DNA of 64,000 nucleotides from Candidatus Nanopelagicales bacterium. GTDB taxonomy: Bacteria > Actinomycetota > Actinomycetes > S36-B12 > CAIYMF01. The DNA is taken from assembly GCA_017848795.1 (NCBI GenBank), contig JAFIHG010000047.1, positions 62,001 to 126,000 of the forward strand, written 5' to 3'. The translations under genes were made by a program, and so were the position numbers. Below, piece after piece: positions 26,678 through 35,019 of this stretch (within the stretch, counting starts at the first letter, position 1; every line of letters starts with the position of its first letter). The notes under the pieces were generated by a model that saw only the letters and a program-made list of their open reading frames with translations, did no database searches and was not told where the DNA came from.

Positions 26678-27433
26678 GTGCCGTTGCTGCCGGGCGCCGA
26701 GCCGTACCACCACGATGGTGGACCCGTCGGGGCGCTGGTCGTGCACGGGTTCACCGGCTCCCCGAAGTCCATGAAGCCGTGGGCGCAGGCGCTCGCCGAG
26801 CAGGGCCTGACCGTGAGCGTGCCGCGGCTGCCGGGGCACGGCACCCGCTGGCAGGACATGGCGGTCACCGGGTGGGACGACTGGTACGCGGAGGTGGAAC
26901 GCAGCTTTTGCGAGCTGTCCGAGCGGTGCACGCACGTCTTCGCGCTCGGCCTGTCGATGGGCGGCTCGCTGTGCCTGCGGTTGGCGCAGAACCGGCCGGC
27001 CGACGTCGCCGGGCTGGTGCTCGTGAACCCGGCGGTGCACACCGAGCGGTGGGACCGCCACGTGCTGCCGGTGCTGCGCCACGTGCTGAAGTCCTACCCC
27101 GGCGTCAGCAACGACATCAAGAAGCCCGGTCAGGACGAGGGGGCGTACGAGCGGATGCCGCTCGGCTCCGCGTACTCGTTGCAGCACGGCTGGGCCGTTG
27201 TGAAGGAGAACCTCGCCAAGGTCACCGCGCCGCTGCTGCTGCTGCACTCCCGGGTCGACCACGTCGTGGAGCCGAGCAACGCGGCCTGGATCCTCGCGCA
27301 CGTCAGCAGCGAGGTGCGCAAGGAGGTCTGGCTCGAGGACAGCTACCACGTCGCGACGCTGGACAACGACCTGCCGGTGATCATCGACGAGACGCTCGAC
27401 TTCGTCCGTGCCCACGCGCCGCTGGTGAGCTGA
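26678..27433 (+). CDS. Alpha/beta-hydrolase, carboxylesterase/monoacylglycerol lipase type
   Basis: A 251-residue cytoplasmic hydrolase of the Est30-like group. The oxyanion region VVHGFTGSPKSMKPWA (about 21-36), the nucleophile elbow GLSMGGS with catalytic Ser near residue 91, the acid in LLHSRVDHVVEPSNA, and the catalytic His in DSYHVATLDND are all in order. The GTG at 26678 has CCAGGAGG 5 nt upstream. It diverges from plsC and precedes a membrane protein by 7 bp, so it may belong to a lipid-turnover group. The natural ester is unknown. Confidence 0.88.
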   Translation: MPLLPGAEPYHHDGGPVGALVVHGFTGSPKSMKPWAQALAEQGLTVSVPRLPGHGTRWQDMAVTGWDDWYAEVERSFCELSERCTHVFALGLSMGGSLCLRLAQNRPADVAGLVLVNPAVHTERWDRHVLPVLRHVLKSYPGVSNDIKKPGQDEGAYERMPLGSAYSLQHGWAVVKENLAKVTAPLLLLHSRVDHVVEPSNAAWILAHVSSEVRKEVWLEDSYHVATLDNDLPVIIDETLDFVRAHAPLVS

Positions 27434-27439
27434 GTCCCC

Positions 27440-28231
27440 ATGTCCCATGTACCGACCGGACGCGACAACGGGCTGCCCGTGGCGGCGTCGTACGTCGCCC
27501 TCGTCGACGTGGATCCGCCGGTGGCCGACCACGTGCTGTCCTTGCTGCGAGATGCGGGTGTGCCCGCGGTCGCGGAACCGCTCGCCGGCCAACGCGGGCC
27601 GTATCAGGACGTGCAGCCCCCGCCGCGCCCGACCGAGCGCGTGCACGTCGACGGCGGGCGCAGCGCCTTGGCGCGCGAGCTCGTCGGGCGGGCACTGCCC
27701 GCGCTGCGCGCCGACTTCCACGCCGATGCGGCCCGGCGCGCGGACGCCGCGGTCATGCAGGCCGCCGACGTCGAGCGGGAGTTCGCCGCGATCGTGCTCG
27801 CGTACGACGAGCCGCACGGGCCGGTAGGCCCGTGGCCCGCGCTCGAGGACCGTGACCCCGACCCCGAAGGGGACGCCCCGGGCGACCTGCTGGAGTCCGA
27901 GCCGCCGGCGCGCCCGGGCCTGTCGGCGCGGCTCGTCCGGCGCGGCGGAGAGGCGGTGGACGAGGAGCCGGACCCGTCGTACTGGCCGGAGGACCACTTC
28001 GTGCCGCCGGTGCCGCCGCGTCCGCCGCGGATGGGCCGGGTCAGCCGCTTCGCGTGGGCCGGGGTGATCGGCGGCCCGCTCGTACTGCTCGTCATCGTCG
28101 TGGCGAACCTGCGCGTCGAACCGATCGTGATGGTCGCGGCGCTCGCCGCCTTCATGGCCGGGTTCGTCACCCTCGTGGTGCGCATGCCCGACAAGGACGA
28201 CGACGACTGGGACGACGGCGCTGTCGTGTGA
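27440..28231 (+). CDS. Hypothetical membrane protein with two C-terminal helices
   Basis: A 263-residue protein I cannot assign. Residues 1-100 form a soluble part (YVALVDVDPPVADHVLSLLRDAGVPAVAEPL), a Pro/Asp/Glu-rich linker spans about 105-200, and two adjacent membrane helices lie near 210-255 (WAGVIGGPLVLLVIVVANL; IVMVAALAAFMAGFVTLVV). A short acidic tail ends the protein. The N-terminus resembles a ferredoxin-like sensing fold, which is a weak impression. It follows the esterase after 6 bp and is likely co-transcribed. The TadG-like gene converges on it with 3 bp between stops. Confidence 0.75.
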   Translation: MSHVPTGRDNGLPVAASYVALVDVDPPVADHVLSLLRDAGVPAVAEPLAGQRGPYQDVQPPPRPTERVHVDGGRSALARELVGRALPALRADFHADAARRADAAVMQAADVEREFAAIVLAYDEPHGPVGPWPALEDRDPDPEGDAPGDLLESEPPARPGLSARLVRRGGEAVDEEPDPSYWPEDHFVPPVPPRPPRMGRVSRFAWAGVIGGPLVLLVIVVANLRVEPIVMVAALAAFMAGFVTLVVRMPDKDDDDWDDGAVV

Positions 28232-28234
28232 CCG

Positions 28235-29977
28235 CTACTTCACGATGCGGACCGGGTCGCCCTCCACCGTCGCGCTCCAGGTCGTGATGTCGGTCGCCTG
28301 GGTGTAGCTGATGACCACTCTGAACCAGCAGCCCCCCGGGGCGTTGTAGTCGCAGTTGTAGTCCGCCGGTATCGGAACCGAGATCGTCTGCAGCTTGCCG
28401 TTGTTGCGCGACGGGGAGACGTTCGCGGTGCACCCGGGAAGGGTGCCCGACTGCACTCCGGTGCCCTGGCATCCCTGGAGCGACGGGAGCGAGGCGATCG
28501 AACCTGTCGCATCGGTGGGACGCTGCACCTGCACCGTGCCCCCGGTCGACCCGTCAGCCGCGTCGAAGAACCCGAACTTGATGTACTTCCCGGCAGCTCC
28601 AGGGAGCACGCGGATGAGGTTGAACGTCGTGGTGAAACCGCCTGACCTGCTGGCGTTGATGTCGATGGGCATTCTCTCGTAGCCCGCCACCGATATCGCG
28701 GATCCGTCGAGCGACGCGGCGCGGATCGCGAACTGGTTCGATCCCCACCCCATCATGCTGGTGTCGTCGCCGGCCTGGTCGATCACGTTCGCGTTGCCGC
28801 TCACGATGTACTGGTTCGGCGCCATCCCGCCCGGGAGTTTGACGTTCGTCCGCACCTGCAGGTAGTAGTCGCCGGCGACCGGGTTGTTGATCGTGCACAG
28901 CGGAACCCACTGGTGGAAGACCTGCGCGAGCTCTTGCTGGTACGCGGGGCTCCCGGACCGCAGCTGGTTCGCCTTGGGAGCGGCCGTCGAGCCCTTGAAC
29001 TGCTTGATGCAGCCGGCGACCGGCGCCCCATCGAGAGGATTTCCGGTGGGAGCCGGTGCTCGTAGCGCGAACGACGTATCGACCTGCGTGCCTCGACCGC
29101 TGGCGCCTGGCGCGTAGTCGCCGGGACAGAATGCGTTGTTCGTGGCGGCGTAGCGGGTCCGCGCGTCGGTCGTGGCGAAGGGGTTCATGTTGTCGTCAGC
29201 AATCGTCGGCAGATCACCGCAGCTGGTGCCGGTGTTGATCCACGCCGGGTCGTAGAGCTGGACGGTGACCGGCCCGGTACGCGCAGGATCAAGCACGCGT
29301 ACGACGAAGAAGTAGCCGGCCGGGTTGAAGTCGTCGTTCTTCGTGCCCGTGCACCCGTCGACGCCGCTCGAGCATCGCCGGTTCATGAAGCGGTCGCCCT
29401 GGATCTTGTCGGTGTTCGGTCCTTGGATGTTCGCCCAGAACTGCGGGTCGTTGACGCAAAACGGATTCACCGGGCGGCCCGGGAGCACTGTGGTCGGGCC
29501 TGCACCTGGAGAGCCCGGGGGCTCGTTGCCGAACGTCGAGCAGGGGCTGCCCATGGGCGCGGGCCCGTTGTAATCGGCGATCGACATTCTCGTGATCTGC
29601 GAGGTCGGGACGCCGATCGCGGCGGCGAAAGCGTTCTGCACCACGCTGGAGACGGTCACCTCGAGCTGGGAGGGTCGCGGTCCGGGCTCGACCGTGACGG
29701 TGACGGTGCCGCTCGGCGCGTACCCGTTCTTGGCGGCGACGTCGAGCGCTGTCGCTTTCGCCTTGTTGAAGTCCTGCGGCATGTACACCACGCCGGCGAG
29801 CGACGCCGCGTCGGCCACCTTCTGGGTGCGCTCACCTTCGACGTACCACCGCGCGATGTCGACGCCGATCGCTGCGAACCCGATAAACACCGGCATCAGC
29901 AGCGCGATCATCAATGCGACAGCACCGGTCTCTCCGGTTCGTCCACGGCCGAGTCGGGACAGCACACCGCCGGTCAC
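28235..29977 (-). CDS. TadG-like pilus-assembly protein (pseudopilin with large extracellular domain)
   Basis: A 580-residue protein with an N-terminal TadG/TadE-type segment (ETGAVALMIALLMPVFIGFAAIGVDIARWYVEGERTQKVADAASLAG, about residues 16-62) followed by a long extracellular region rich in Asn, Thr, Gly and paired cysteines. TadG-type minor pseudopilins help build or anchor Flp pili. The GTG at 29977 overlaps the tadE stop as GTGA; the longer frame to 30016 is less likely. The C-terminal part (from about 130) is not a domain I can name and may be an adhesin-like module. The main Tad locus starts 7 kb downstream on the other strand. Confidence 0.8.
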   Translation of the reverse strand: MTGGVLSRLGRGRTGETGAVALMIALLMPVFIGFAAIGVDIARWYVEGERTQKVADAASLAGVVYMPQDFNKAKATALDVAAKNGYAPSGTVTVTVEPGPRPSQLEVTVSSVVQNAFAAAIGVPTSQITRMSIADYNGPAPMGSPCSTFGNEPPGSPGAGPTTVLPGRPVNPFCVNDPQFWANIQGPNTDKIQGDRFMNRRCSSGVDGCTGTKNDDFNPAGYFFVVRVLDPARTGPVTVQLYDPAWINTGTSCGDLPTIADDNMNPFATTDARTRYAATNNAFCPGDYAPGASGRGTQVDTSFALRAPAPTGNPLDGAPVAGCIKQFKGSTAAPKANQLRSGSPAYQQELAQVFHQWVPLCTINNPVAGDYYLQVRTNVKLPGGMAPNQYIVSGNANVIDQAGDDTSMMGWGSNQFAIRAASLDGSAISVAGYERMPIDINASRSGGFTTTFNLIRVLPGAAGKYIKFGFFDAADGSTGGTVQVQRPTDATGSIASLPSLQGCQGTGVQSGTLPGCTANVSPSRNNGKLQTISVPIPADYNCDYNAPGGCWFRVVISYTQATDITTWSATVEGDPVRIVK

Positions 29978-30636
29978 TGGTGGCCGCCCCCGCCGATCGG
30001 CTTGTTGGCCTGGCAACTGTCGGTGGGCAGCGGCTCGAATCGCATGACGGCCCTGTCGAAAACACCCATGCTGGCGCCGAACAGACCGGTGATGAACTTG
30101 TGGGTCGCCTTCATATAGATGCCGACAGCGTCCGTATCAGCGCCTGCGCAGGCGGCGATCGACCTGGAGTCCCAGGATCCGTCGACGTAGACGAAGCGGT
30201 CCGAGGCATCGCGCCACCGGAAGCGGACACAGTTCGTCGAGCAGGTCGCGGTGTCCATCGACGTCGCCGCGCCCGGGAAGCCGCTGGCGTTCGCCTTGTA
30301 GACCCACAACTCGTCGATCGAATCCTTGGGCATGGCGCTGCCGGCCCGCTGGATGGCGTCCGCGGCATCCTGCGCGAGTTTGGGCGCCGCACCAGGGGTG
30401 CACGGAGTCGCGATGCAGTCGGCCTTGCCGGCTCCGGCCTCCGCGGATGCGATGCGAGCACCGGCGCGCACCGCCGACGTCACGGCGACGTGGTCGCGAA
30501 GCAGCAACGCGAACTCGATGATGCCGAAGACAAGAGTGATGAGCAGCAGCGAGACGAGGGCGAACTCCAGTGCGGCGGCACCGCGATCGTCGCGCGCTCG
30601 ACATCGCGGGCGCGCAGGCGTACCCGGCAGGTGCAT
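29974..30636 (-). CDS. TadE-like pilus-assembly protein
   Basis: A 220-residue minor pseudopilin. The TadE signature DRGAAALEFALVSLLLITLVFGIIEFALLLRDH (about residues 17-49) includes the Gly and Glu of a prepilin-type N-terminus. The remaining 170 residues lie outside the membrane and include about six cysteines. The ATG at 30636 has GCGAGGA immediately upstream and is preferred over the longer frame reaching 30699. It is co-transcribed with the TadG-like gene. Both are separated from the tad motor genes, and only one such pair is in the window. Confidence 0.85.
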   Translation of the reverse strand: MHLPGTPARPRCRARDDRGAAALEFALVSLLLITLVFGIIEFALLLRDHVAVTSAVRAGARIASAEAGAGKADCIATPCTPGAAPKLAQDAADAIQRAGSAMPKDSIDELWVYKANASGFPGAATSMDTATCSTNCVRFRWRDASDRFVYVDGSWDSRSIAACAGADTDAVGIYMKATHKFITGLFGASMGVFDRAVMRFEPLPTDSCQANKPIGGGGHQ

Positions 30637-30829
30637 TTCCTCGCCCCCCAGCGGTTCGTGGCCGGGACCCGCTCGGATCACGCGCCCAGGTCCGCGCAAT
30701 CATGACAAGCGCAGTCGCCCGCGGCGTTGCCCTTCCGCCCCGAACTCGATCAACCGTTCAGCCAGATCCGGCAGCCGGGATCACTCGAACGGTGCAACCG
30801 GAGCACCGCGACCCGGTGGACCGCAGGCG

Positions 30830-30848
30830 GCGGCGGACCTGCCGCCGC
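30830..30848 (-). terminator. Possible terminator after the glucokinase gene
   Basis: GCGGCGG (30830-30836) and CCGCCGC (30842-30848) form a 7-bp GC stem with a 5-nt loop, 35 bp beyond the glk stop on the minus strand. There is no U tract. The rest of the 30637-30882 gap shows no gene. Confidence 0.35.
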
Positions 30849-30882
30849 GCTCTGCGTCATCGGGCGCGGTCCGGTCTGCACC

Positions 30883-31848
30883 TCAGTCCGGCAGGCGGGC
30901 GAGGTCGGCGGCGCCGACGATGCCGGCGTCGTTGCCGAGCTGCGCCGGCAGGACCTGCGCGACCGGCCGGTATCCGTGGCCGACCAGGTCCTCCTCGAAG
31001 GTGCGACGCGTCGGTTCGAGCAGCAGCTCACCGGCCTCGACGACACCGCCACCGATCACGAACGCCTCCGGGTCCAGGATCGCGGCGAGCTCGGCCAGCC
31101 CGCGTCCGAGCCATTCCCCGATCCGGGTGAATGCTGCGACCGCGACCGGGTCGCCGGCCCGGGCGGCGGCTGTCACATGCAGCCCTTCGACGCCCTCGGG
31201 CGTGCCGTCGCCGTACGACAGGAGCAGTCCGGCGTCCGCCCGTCGTTCGGCGGCGAGGTCTCGCGCCTCGCGTACGAGCGCGTTGCCGCTGCCGTACTGC
31301 TCCCAGCACCCACGCCGGCCGCAGCCGCACGGTCGGCCGGCAGACACCATCCGCAGGTGACCGATCTCCGCGGCGATCCCGTACCCGCCGCGCACCAGGC
31401 GACCGTCGCTGACGATGCCCCCGCCGATACCGGTCCCGACCGTGACGCAGACGACGTCGTGCTGGTCACGGCTCGCGCCGAACCGGAACTCACCCCAACA
31501 GGCCGCGTTCGCGTCGTTCTCCACCACCACGGGCATCCCGATCTGGCTCTCGAGCAGGTCGGCGACTGGTGTGTCACGCCAGCCGAGATTCGCCCCGAAG
31601 CGCACCTGCTGGCGTTCCCGGTCCACGAATCCCGCCGCGCCGATACCCACGCCGGCGAGTTCGCCGAGGCCGTCCGCCGTCGCTGCGGCCGCGAGCTCGA
31701 GGATCGCGTCGCTGATCACGGCCAGCGAGCCGGCTGCGTCACGCGTCGGGGTCTCGCGGCGGGTGCGCCGGCGTACCCCGCCCGCGTCGTCCACCAGACC
31801 GGCAGCGATCTTCGTACCGCCGACGTCGACCCCGATCGCCACACCCAT
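30883..31848 (-). CDS. glk: ROK-family glucokinase
   Basis: A 321-residue sugar kinase that phosphorylates glucose and, in streptomycetes, mediates carbon catabolite repression. The N-terminal phosphate loop is GVDVGGTKIAAGLVD (about residues 6-20). VENDANAACWGEF provides the catalytic Asp, GTGIGGGIV follows, then EIGHLRM, and the zinc site CGCGRRGCWEQYGSG is intact. The ATG at 31848 has GGGAGGCGG upstream; the frame to 31887 is rejected. The 49-bp gap to the SRPBCC gene upstream suggests one operon. Confidence 0.92.
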   Translation of the reverse strand: MGVAIGVDVGGTKIAAGLVDDAGGVRRRTRRETPTRDAAGSLAVISDAILELAAAATADGLGELAGVGIGAAGFVDRERQQVRFGANLGWRDTPVADLLESQIGMPVVVENDANAACWGEFRFGASRDQHDVVCVTVGTGIGGGIVSDGRLVRGGYGIAAEIGHLRMVSAGRPCGCGRRGCWEQYGSGNALVREARDLAAERRADAGLLLSYGDGTPEGVEGLHVTAAARAGDPVAVAAFTRIGEWLGRGLAELAAILDPEAFVIGGGVVEAGELLLEPTRRTFEEDLVGHGYRPVAQVLPAQLGNDAGIVGAADLARLPD

Positions 31849-31897
31849 GCGCGCCGCCTCCCGTGCGGACCTTACCGACCGGCGCACCGGCTGGCGG

Positions 31898-32335
31898 CTA
31901 CTGCGACTCGACGCGTTCCTTGAGCCCGCGCAGTGCGGTGTCGATGATCGCCTTCTCGGCCCTGCGCTTGATGAGCCCGATCATCGGGACCGCGACGTCG
32001 ACGGCGAGCCGGTAGACGACCGTCGTGGTCCCGTCGCCGCCGTCGCTCAGCCGGTACGAGCCGTCCATGCCCTTGAGCATCGAGCCCTTGGTCAGGGTCC
32101 AGGACACGGCGAGGTCGCCGTCCCACTCGTACTCGAGTTCGTAGGTGTCCTTGATCGGACCGGACTCGAGCACGAACCGCGCGTCGCCGGGGCGCCCGTC
32201 CTCGTACTCGGTGAGGACCTCGACGCTCTTCATCCCGTCGCTCCACTCGGGGTACGCGGGGAGGTCGGCGATCACGGCCATCACCGCTGCCGGCTCGGCG
32301 GCGATCACGATGCTGCTCTCGGTCTGCTCGGCCAT
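31898..32335 (-). CDS. SRPBCC (polyketide cyclase/START-like) protein
   Basis: A 145-residue single-domain protein of the START/Bet v1-like superfamily with a hydrophobic ligand cavity. The pattern IAAEPAAVMAVIADLPAYPEWSDGMKSVEVL and the C-terminal helix KRRAEKAIIDTALRGLKERVES are typical of the actinobacterial group often placed beside glucokinase. No enzymatic residues are obvious and the ligand is unknown. The ATG has TAGGGT 6 nt before it and no ribosome-binding site. The glucokinase gene follows in the same direction. Confidence 0.85.
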   Translation of the reverse strand: MAEQTESSIVIAAEPAAVMAVIADLPAYPEWSDGMKSVEVLTEYEDGRPGDARFVLESGPIKDTYELEYEWDGDLAVSWTLTKGSMLKGMDGSYRLSDGGDGTTTVVYRLAVDVAVPMIGLIKRRAEKAIIDTALRGLKERVESQ

Positions 32336-32341
32336 TGCCGG

Positions 32342-32347
32342 ACCCTA
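32342..32347 (-). promoter_or_regulatory. Probable -10 element of the SRPBCC-glk unit
   Basis: TAGGGT on the minus strand ends 6 nt before the ATG at 32335, without a Shine-Dalgarno sequence, so the message is probably leaderless. Confidence 0.5.
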
Positions 32348-32361
32348 CCGCTGAGCCGGCG

Positions 32362-33141
32362 CTACCAGGCGATCTGCAGCGGTGCGCCGCGGCCGGCGAA
32401 GTGGCCGACGTTGATGCACTCCGTGCGCCCGATCCGCCGCCGCTGCGCGAGCGGTTGATGGACATGGCCGAACAGCATCATCCGGGGCTGCACCTCGCGT
32501 ACGTACGCGAGCAGCGCGCGGCTGCCGCGCTCGAACCGCCGCGCGACGACGTCGTAGCACAGCTCGGGCACGTCCGGCGGCAGGTGGCTGCAGAGCACGT
32601 CCACCTCGCCGAGCGCGGCCACCTTCGCGGCGTAGGTGTCCTCGTCCAGCTCGTACGGCGTGCGCATCTCGCTGCGGAGCCCCCCGCCGACGAACCCGAA
32701 GCGCAGCCCGTCGATCACCGTCGCCTCGCCGTCCAGGACCCGATGCCCGGGCTGCAGGTACTCGGCCCAGAACGCAGGGACGTCGACGTTGCCGTACGTC
32801 AGGTACGCCGGCGTCGGCATCGCCGCGAACAGCTCCGCGTACTGCGCGCGGACCCGCGACTCGATGAGCGCGTCGCGCGTCATCCCGTACCGCTCGCAGG
32901 CCGCGGCCCACAGCCGGTGGCTGTGCTCGCGCGCCTGCTCGTAGCGGCGGGCGGTGCGCAGTCGGACGTACCGTTCGGTCGCCTCGGCACCGAACAGGTC
33001 GGAGAAGATGCCGCGGGAGAAGTCGTCGTAGTCGATGAACATGACCAGGTCACCCAGGCAGACCAGGGCGTCGGCACCATCAGCGGCACGGGCGAGGGCC
33101 TCAGTGGCACCGTGGACGTCGCTCACCACGTTCAGCCGCAT
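32362..33141 (-). CDS. Metallophosphoesterase
   Basis: A 259-residue calcineurin-like phosphoesterase. The five metal-binding blocks are visible: SDVHG (about 7-11), LGDLV (about 29-33), TYGNVD, LCSHLPP and FGHVHQP (about 224-230). A helical insertion from about residue 50 to 105 separates the second and third blocks. The substrate is not evident; bacterial relatives cleave cyclic nucleotides, nucleotides or phospholipids. The ATG has TAGGGT 6 nt upstream and starts just beside a strong palindrome. Confidence 0.88.
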   Translation of the reverse strand: MRLNVVSDVHGATEALARAADGADALVCLGDLVMFIDYDDFSRGIFSDLFGAEATERYVRLRTARRYEQAREHSHRLWAAACERYGMTRDALIESRVRAQYAELFAAMPTPAYLTYGNVDVPAFWAEYLQPGHRVLDGEATVIDGLRFGFVGGGLRSEMRTPYELDEDTYAAKVAALGEVDVLCSHLPPDVPELCYDVVARRFERGSRALLAYVREVQPRMMLFGHVHQPLAQRRRIGRTECINVGHFAGRGAPLQIAW

Positions 33142-33147
33142 CGCCCG

Positions 33148-33153
33148 ACCCTA
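33148..33153 (-). promoter_or_regulatory. Probable -10 element of the metallophosphoesterase gene
   Basis: TAGGGT on the minus strand ends 6 nt before the ATG at 33141. It sits between that start and the 21-bp inverted repeat at 33165-33223. Confidence 0.5.
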
Positions 33154-33164
33154 CGAACCCGCCG

Positions 33165-33223
33165 TTCCGGATGAATGTGGCAGGACCCCGCCAAGAGCGG
33201 ACTCCTGCCACATTCATCCGGAA
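33165..33223 (-). repeat. Perfect 21-bp inverted repeat, family C
   Basis: The arms 33165-33185 and 33203-33223 are perfectly complementary over 21 bases (TTCCGGATGAATGTGGCAGG and its complement, plus one base). The 17-nt loop itself contains CCGC and GCGG. It lies after the zinc-ribbon gene stop and just before the metallophosphoesterase promoter on the same strand, so it may end the first transcript. Its sequence is unrelated to families A and B. Confidence 0.9.
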
Positions 33224-33238
33224 ACCCCCGCGGCGGGC

Positions 33239-33784
33239 TCAGCGCAGGAAGACCGCGCCGACGATCGCCGAGAGCACCACGAGGACCACCGCGACGGCCA
33301 GCATCCCGCCGACCAGCAGCCCCCACTTCCCGCCCGGCACTGCGTCCACGTCCGGCAGGCCCGAGGAGCGGCGCTCGCTGGTGGCGAGCCGCGCCATCAG
33401 CTGACTGGTGAGCACCTCGAGGTCGGGCTTGCCGTCCGGGTCGGTGGGGGCGTCCGCGACGAGCGCGTCGACCTGCTCGCGCAGCAGCGCGGGGTCCGCG
33501 GGGGCGGCCTGTCCCGGTGCCGCGTGCCGGCGCCCGCGCGACCCCGTTCCGGGTGTCGGCACAGCCGCGGCTTGGGCACCCTGCTCGCGGTGCCTGCCGC
33601 GCACCGGAGCAGCCGGCTCGCCCGCTGCGGACGTCGCCGCGGCGTTCGGGGCGCCGCCCGAGGAGGCGGCGAAGGCCGGCGCCGGCTCCGGCGCCGCGCG
33701 CAGGTCGGTGTGGCACAGCGAGCACCAGTCCGCGGCGGGGGGCACGGACGCGTTGCACTCGGGGCAGCGGGCGTAGGTCGGCAC
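33239..33784 (-). CDS. Membrane protein with N-terminal zinc ribbon
   Basis: A 181-residue protein of unknown role. The N-terminus has a double CxxC zinc ribbon (YARCPECNASVPPAADWCSLC, about residues 3-23), then an Ala/Pro-rich linker, an acidic helical part (DPALLREQVDALVADAPTDPDGKPDLEVLTSQLMARL), and one C-terminal membrane helix (WGLLVGGMLAVAVVLVVLSAIVGAVFL). Only the last few residues lie beyond the membrane. The GTG at 33784 starts just before the ribbon; the longer frame to 33955 has no supporting features. Such tail-anchored zinc-ribbon proteins are common in actinobacteria but uncharacterised. Confidence 0.75.
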   Translation of the reverse strand: MPTYARCPECNASVPPAADWCSLCHTDLRAAPEPAPAFAASSGGAPNAAATSAAGEPAAPVRGRHREQGAQAAAVPTPGTGSRGRRHAAPGQAAPADPALLREQVDALVADAPTDPDGKPDLEVLTSQLMARLATSERRSSGLPDVDAVPGGKWGLLVGGMLAVAVVLVVLSAIVGAVFLR

Positions 33785-33860
33785 GAGGTCGGTATCGGCA
33801 GCTGTGCCTACCGGCTTGATGTGGGAATCCGGTGAACCGGCCAGAGGTACGCCCGGCACG

Positions 33861-34235
33861 TCACGGGCTGCTCTCGAGGCGGTCCTGCAGCGCCCAGACG
33901 TGCCGCTTCCACGCGCGGGCCCGCCGGTCGCGGATGCGCGCTGCGCGCCGCGCACCCCGTGTCGTGGTCGTGTCGATCGGAGCGTCCGCCGGCTCGGCGC
34001 GCAGGTAGTAGTGGACGAGGACGCCGCCGGCGGTCTCCTCCAGCCAGATCTCCGCGGACCCGACGAGCGCCCCAGAGACGTTCCACCGCACCCCTTGCCG
34101 GCCGCGGTCCATGAAGACCGTCAGCTGCAGGTCCGGCCACCAGCGCCGCCACTGCGCCGGGTCCGCCACCTCGCGCGCGACCGCTGCGGGTGCGGCGCGT
34201 ACGAACGTCTCGTCGACCAGGTCCAGGGACGGCAC
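33861..34235 (-). CDS. SRPBCC-family protein, second copy
   Basis: A 124-residue START-like single-domain protein with FVRAAPAAVAREVADPAQWRRWWPDLQL and a C-terminal basic tail (AWKRHVWALQDRLESS). The GTG at 34235 has AGGAGG 5 nt upstream. It is distinct from the copy next to glk. The basic stretch RRAARIRDRRARAWKR is unusual for the family and might contact membranes or nucleic acid, which is an inference. It diverges from the ABC transporter genes. No ligand can be named. Confidence 0.8.
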   Translation of the reverse strand: MPSLDLVDETFVRAAPAAVAREVADPAQWRRWWPDLQLTVFMDRGRQGVRWNVSGALVGSAEIWLEETAGGVLVHYYLRAEPADAPIDTTTTRGARRAARIRDRRARAWKRHVWALQDRLESSP

Positions 34236-34305
34236 GGTTCCTCCTGCCCGCGATGCCACCCGCTCGCCGGTGCCGGTTCCGCGGAGACACCGGCACGATA
34301 GGCCC

Positions 34306-35019
34306 GTGACCGCCCCCTCCCCGCTCCACCTGCGAGCCCTGACCGTCGCGTACGGCCCGGTGGCCGCCGTGACCGGGCTCGACCTGCGCGTGGCCGCCGG
34401 GGCGTCGGTCGCGCTCATCGGCCGCAACGGCGCCGGCAAGTCGACGACGCTGCGGGTCCTCGCCGGGCTGCTGCCGCCGACCGGCGGTCAGGCACTCGTC
34501 GCCGGCATCGACGTCGCGCGTGACCCCGCACGGGCACGCGCCGCCGTCGGGTACTGCCCGGACGTCGGCGGGCTGATCCCGCGGGCGACCCCCTGGGAGC
34601 ACCTGGCCCTGGCAGCGCGGCTCCGTGCGATGGACCCCGGTTGGGAGGACCGCGCCGCCGACCTGCTCGACCGGTTCGACCTCGCGGGCGCCGCGGACCG
34701 GATCACCGCCGGGTTCTCCCACGGGATGGGTCGGCGGATGTCGGTGCTGCTGGCCGCCTTCCACCAGCCGGCCGTGCTGCTGCTGGACGAACCCTTCGAC
34801 GGCGTGGACCCGTTGGGGGTGGAGGCGACGCTGGAGGAGATCCGCCTCGCGCGGCTGCGCGGTGCCGCGGTGCTGGTCTCGACGCACCTGCTCGCCCTCG
34901 CGGTGAGCGCCTGCGACGAGGCGGTCGTGCTGCGACACGGTCAGGCGGTCGCCGCGGCACCCACCGCGGAGCTCACCGGCGACGAGGGCGCGGCCCGCTA
35001 CCGCGCGCTGCTGACGTGA
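34306..35019 (+). CDS. ABC transporter ATP-binding protein
   Basis: A 237-residue ATPase with Walker A GRNGAGKST (about residues 42-50), a degenerate signature GFSHGMGRRMS in place of LSGGQ, Walker B VLLLDEPFDGVDP and switch His in VSTHLL. It resembles export-type subunits that pair with ABC-2 permeases. The GTG at 34306 has CACGAT 6 nt upstream and no ribosome-binding site. It overlaps the permease gene by four bases, so the two form one transporter. The cargo is unknown. Confidence 0.9.
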   Translation: MTAPSPLHLRALTVAYGPVAAVTGLDLRVAAGASVALIGRNGAGKSTTLRVLAGLLPPTGGQALVAGIDVARDPARARAAVGYCPDVGGLIPRATPWEHLALAARLRAMDPGWEDRAADLLDRFDLAGAADRITAGFSHGMGRRMSVLLAAFHQPAVLLLDEPFDGVDPLGVEATLEEIRLARLRGAAVLVSTHLLALAVSACDEAVVLRHGQAVAAAPTAELTGDEGAARYRALLT

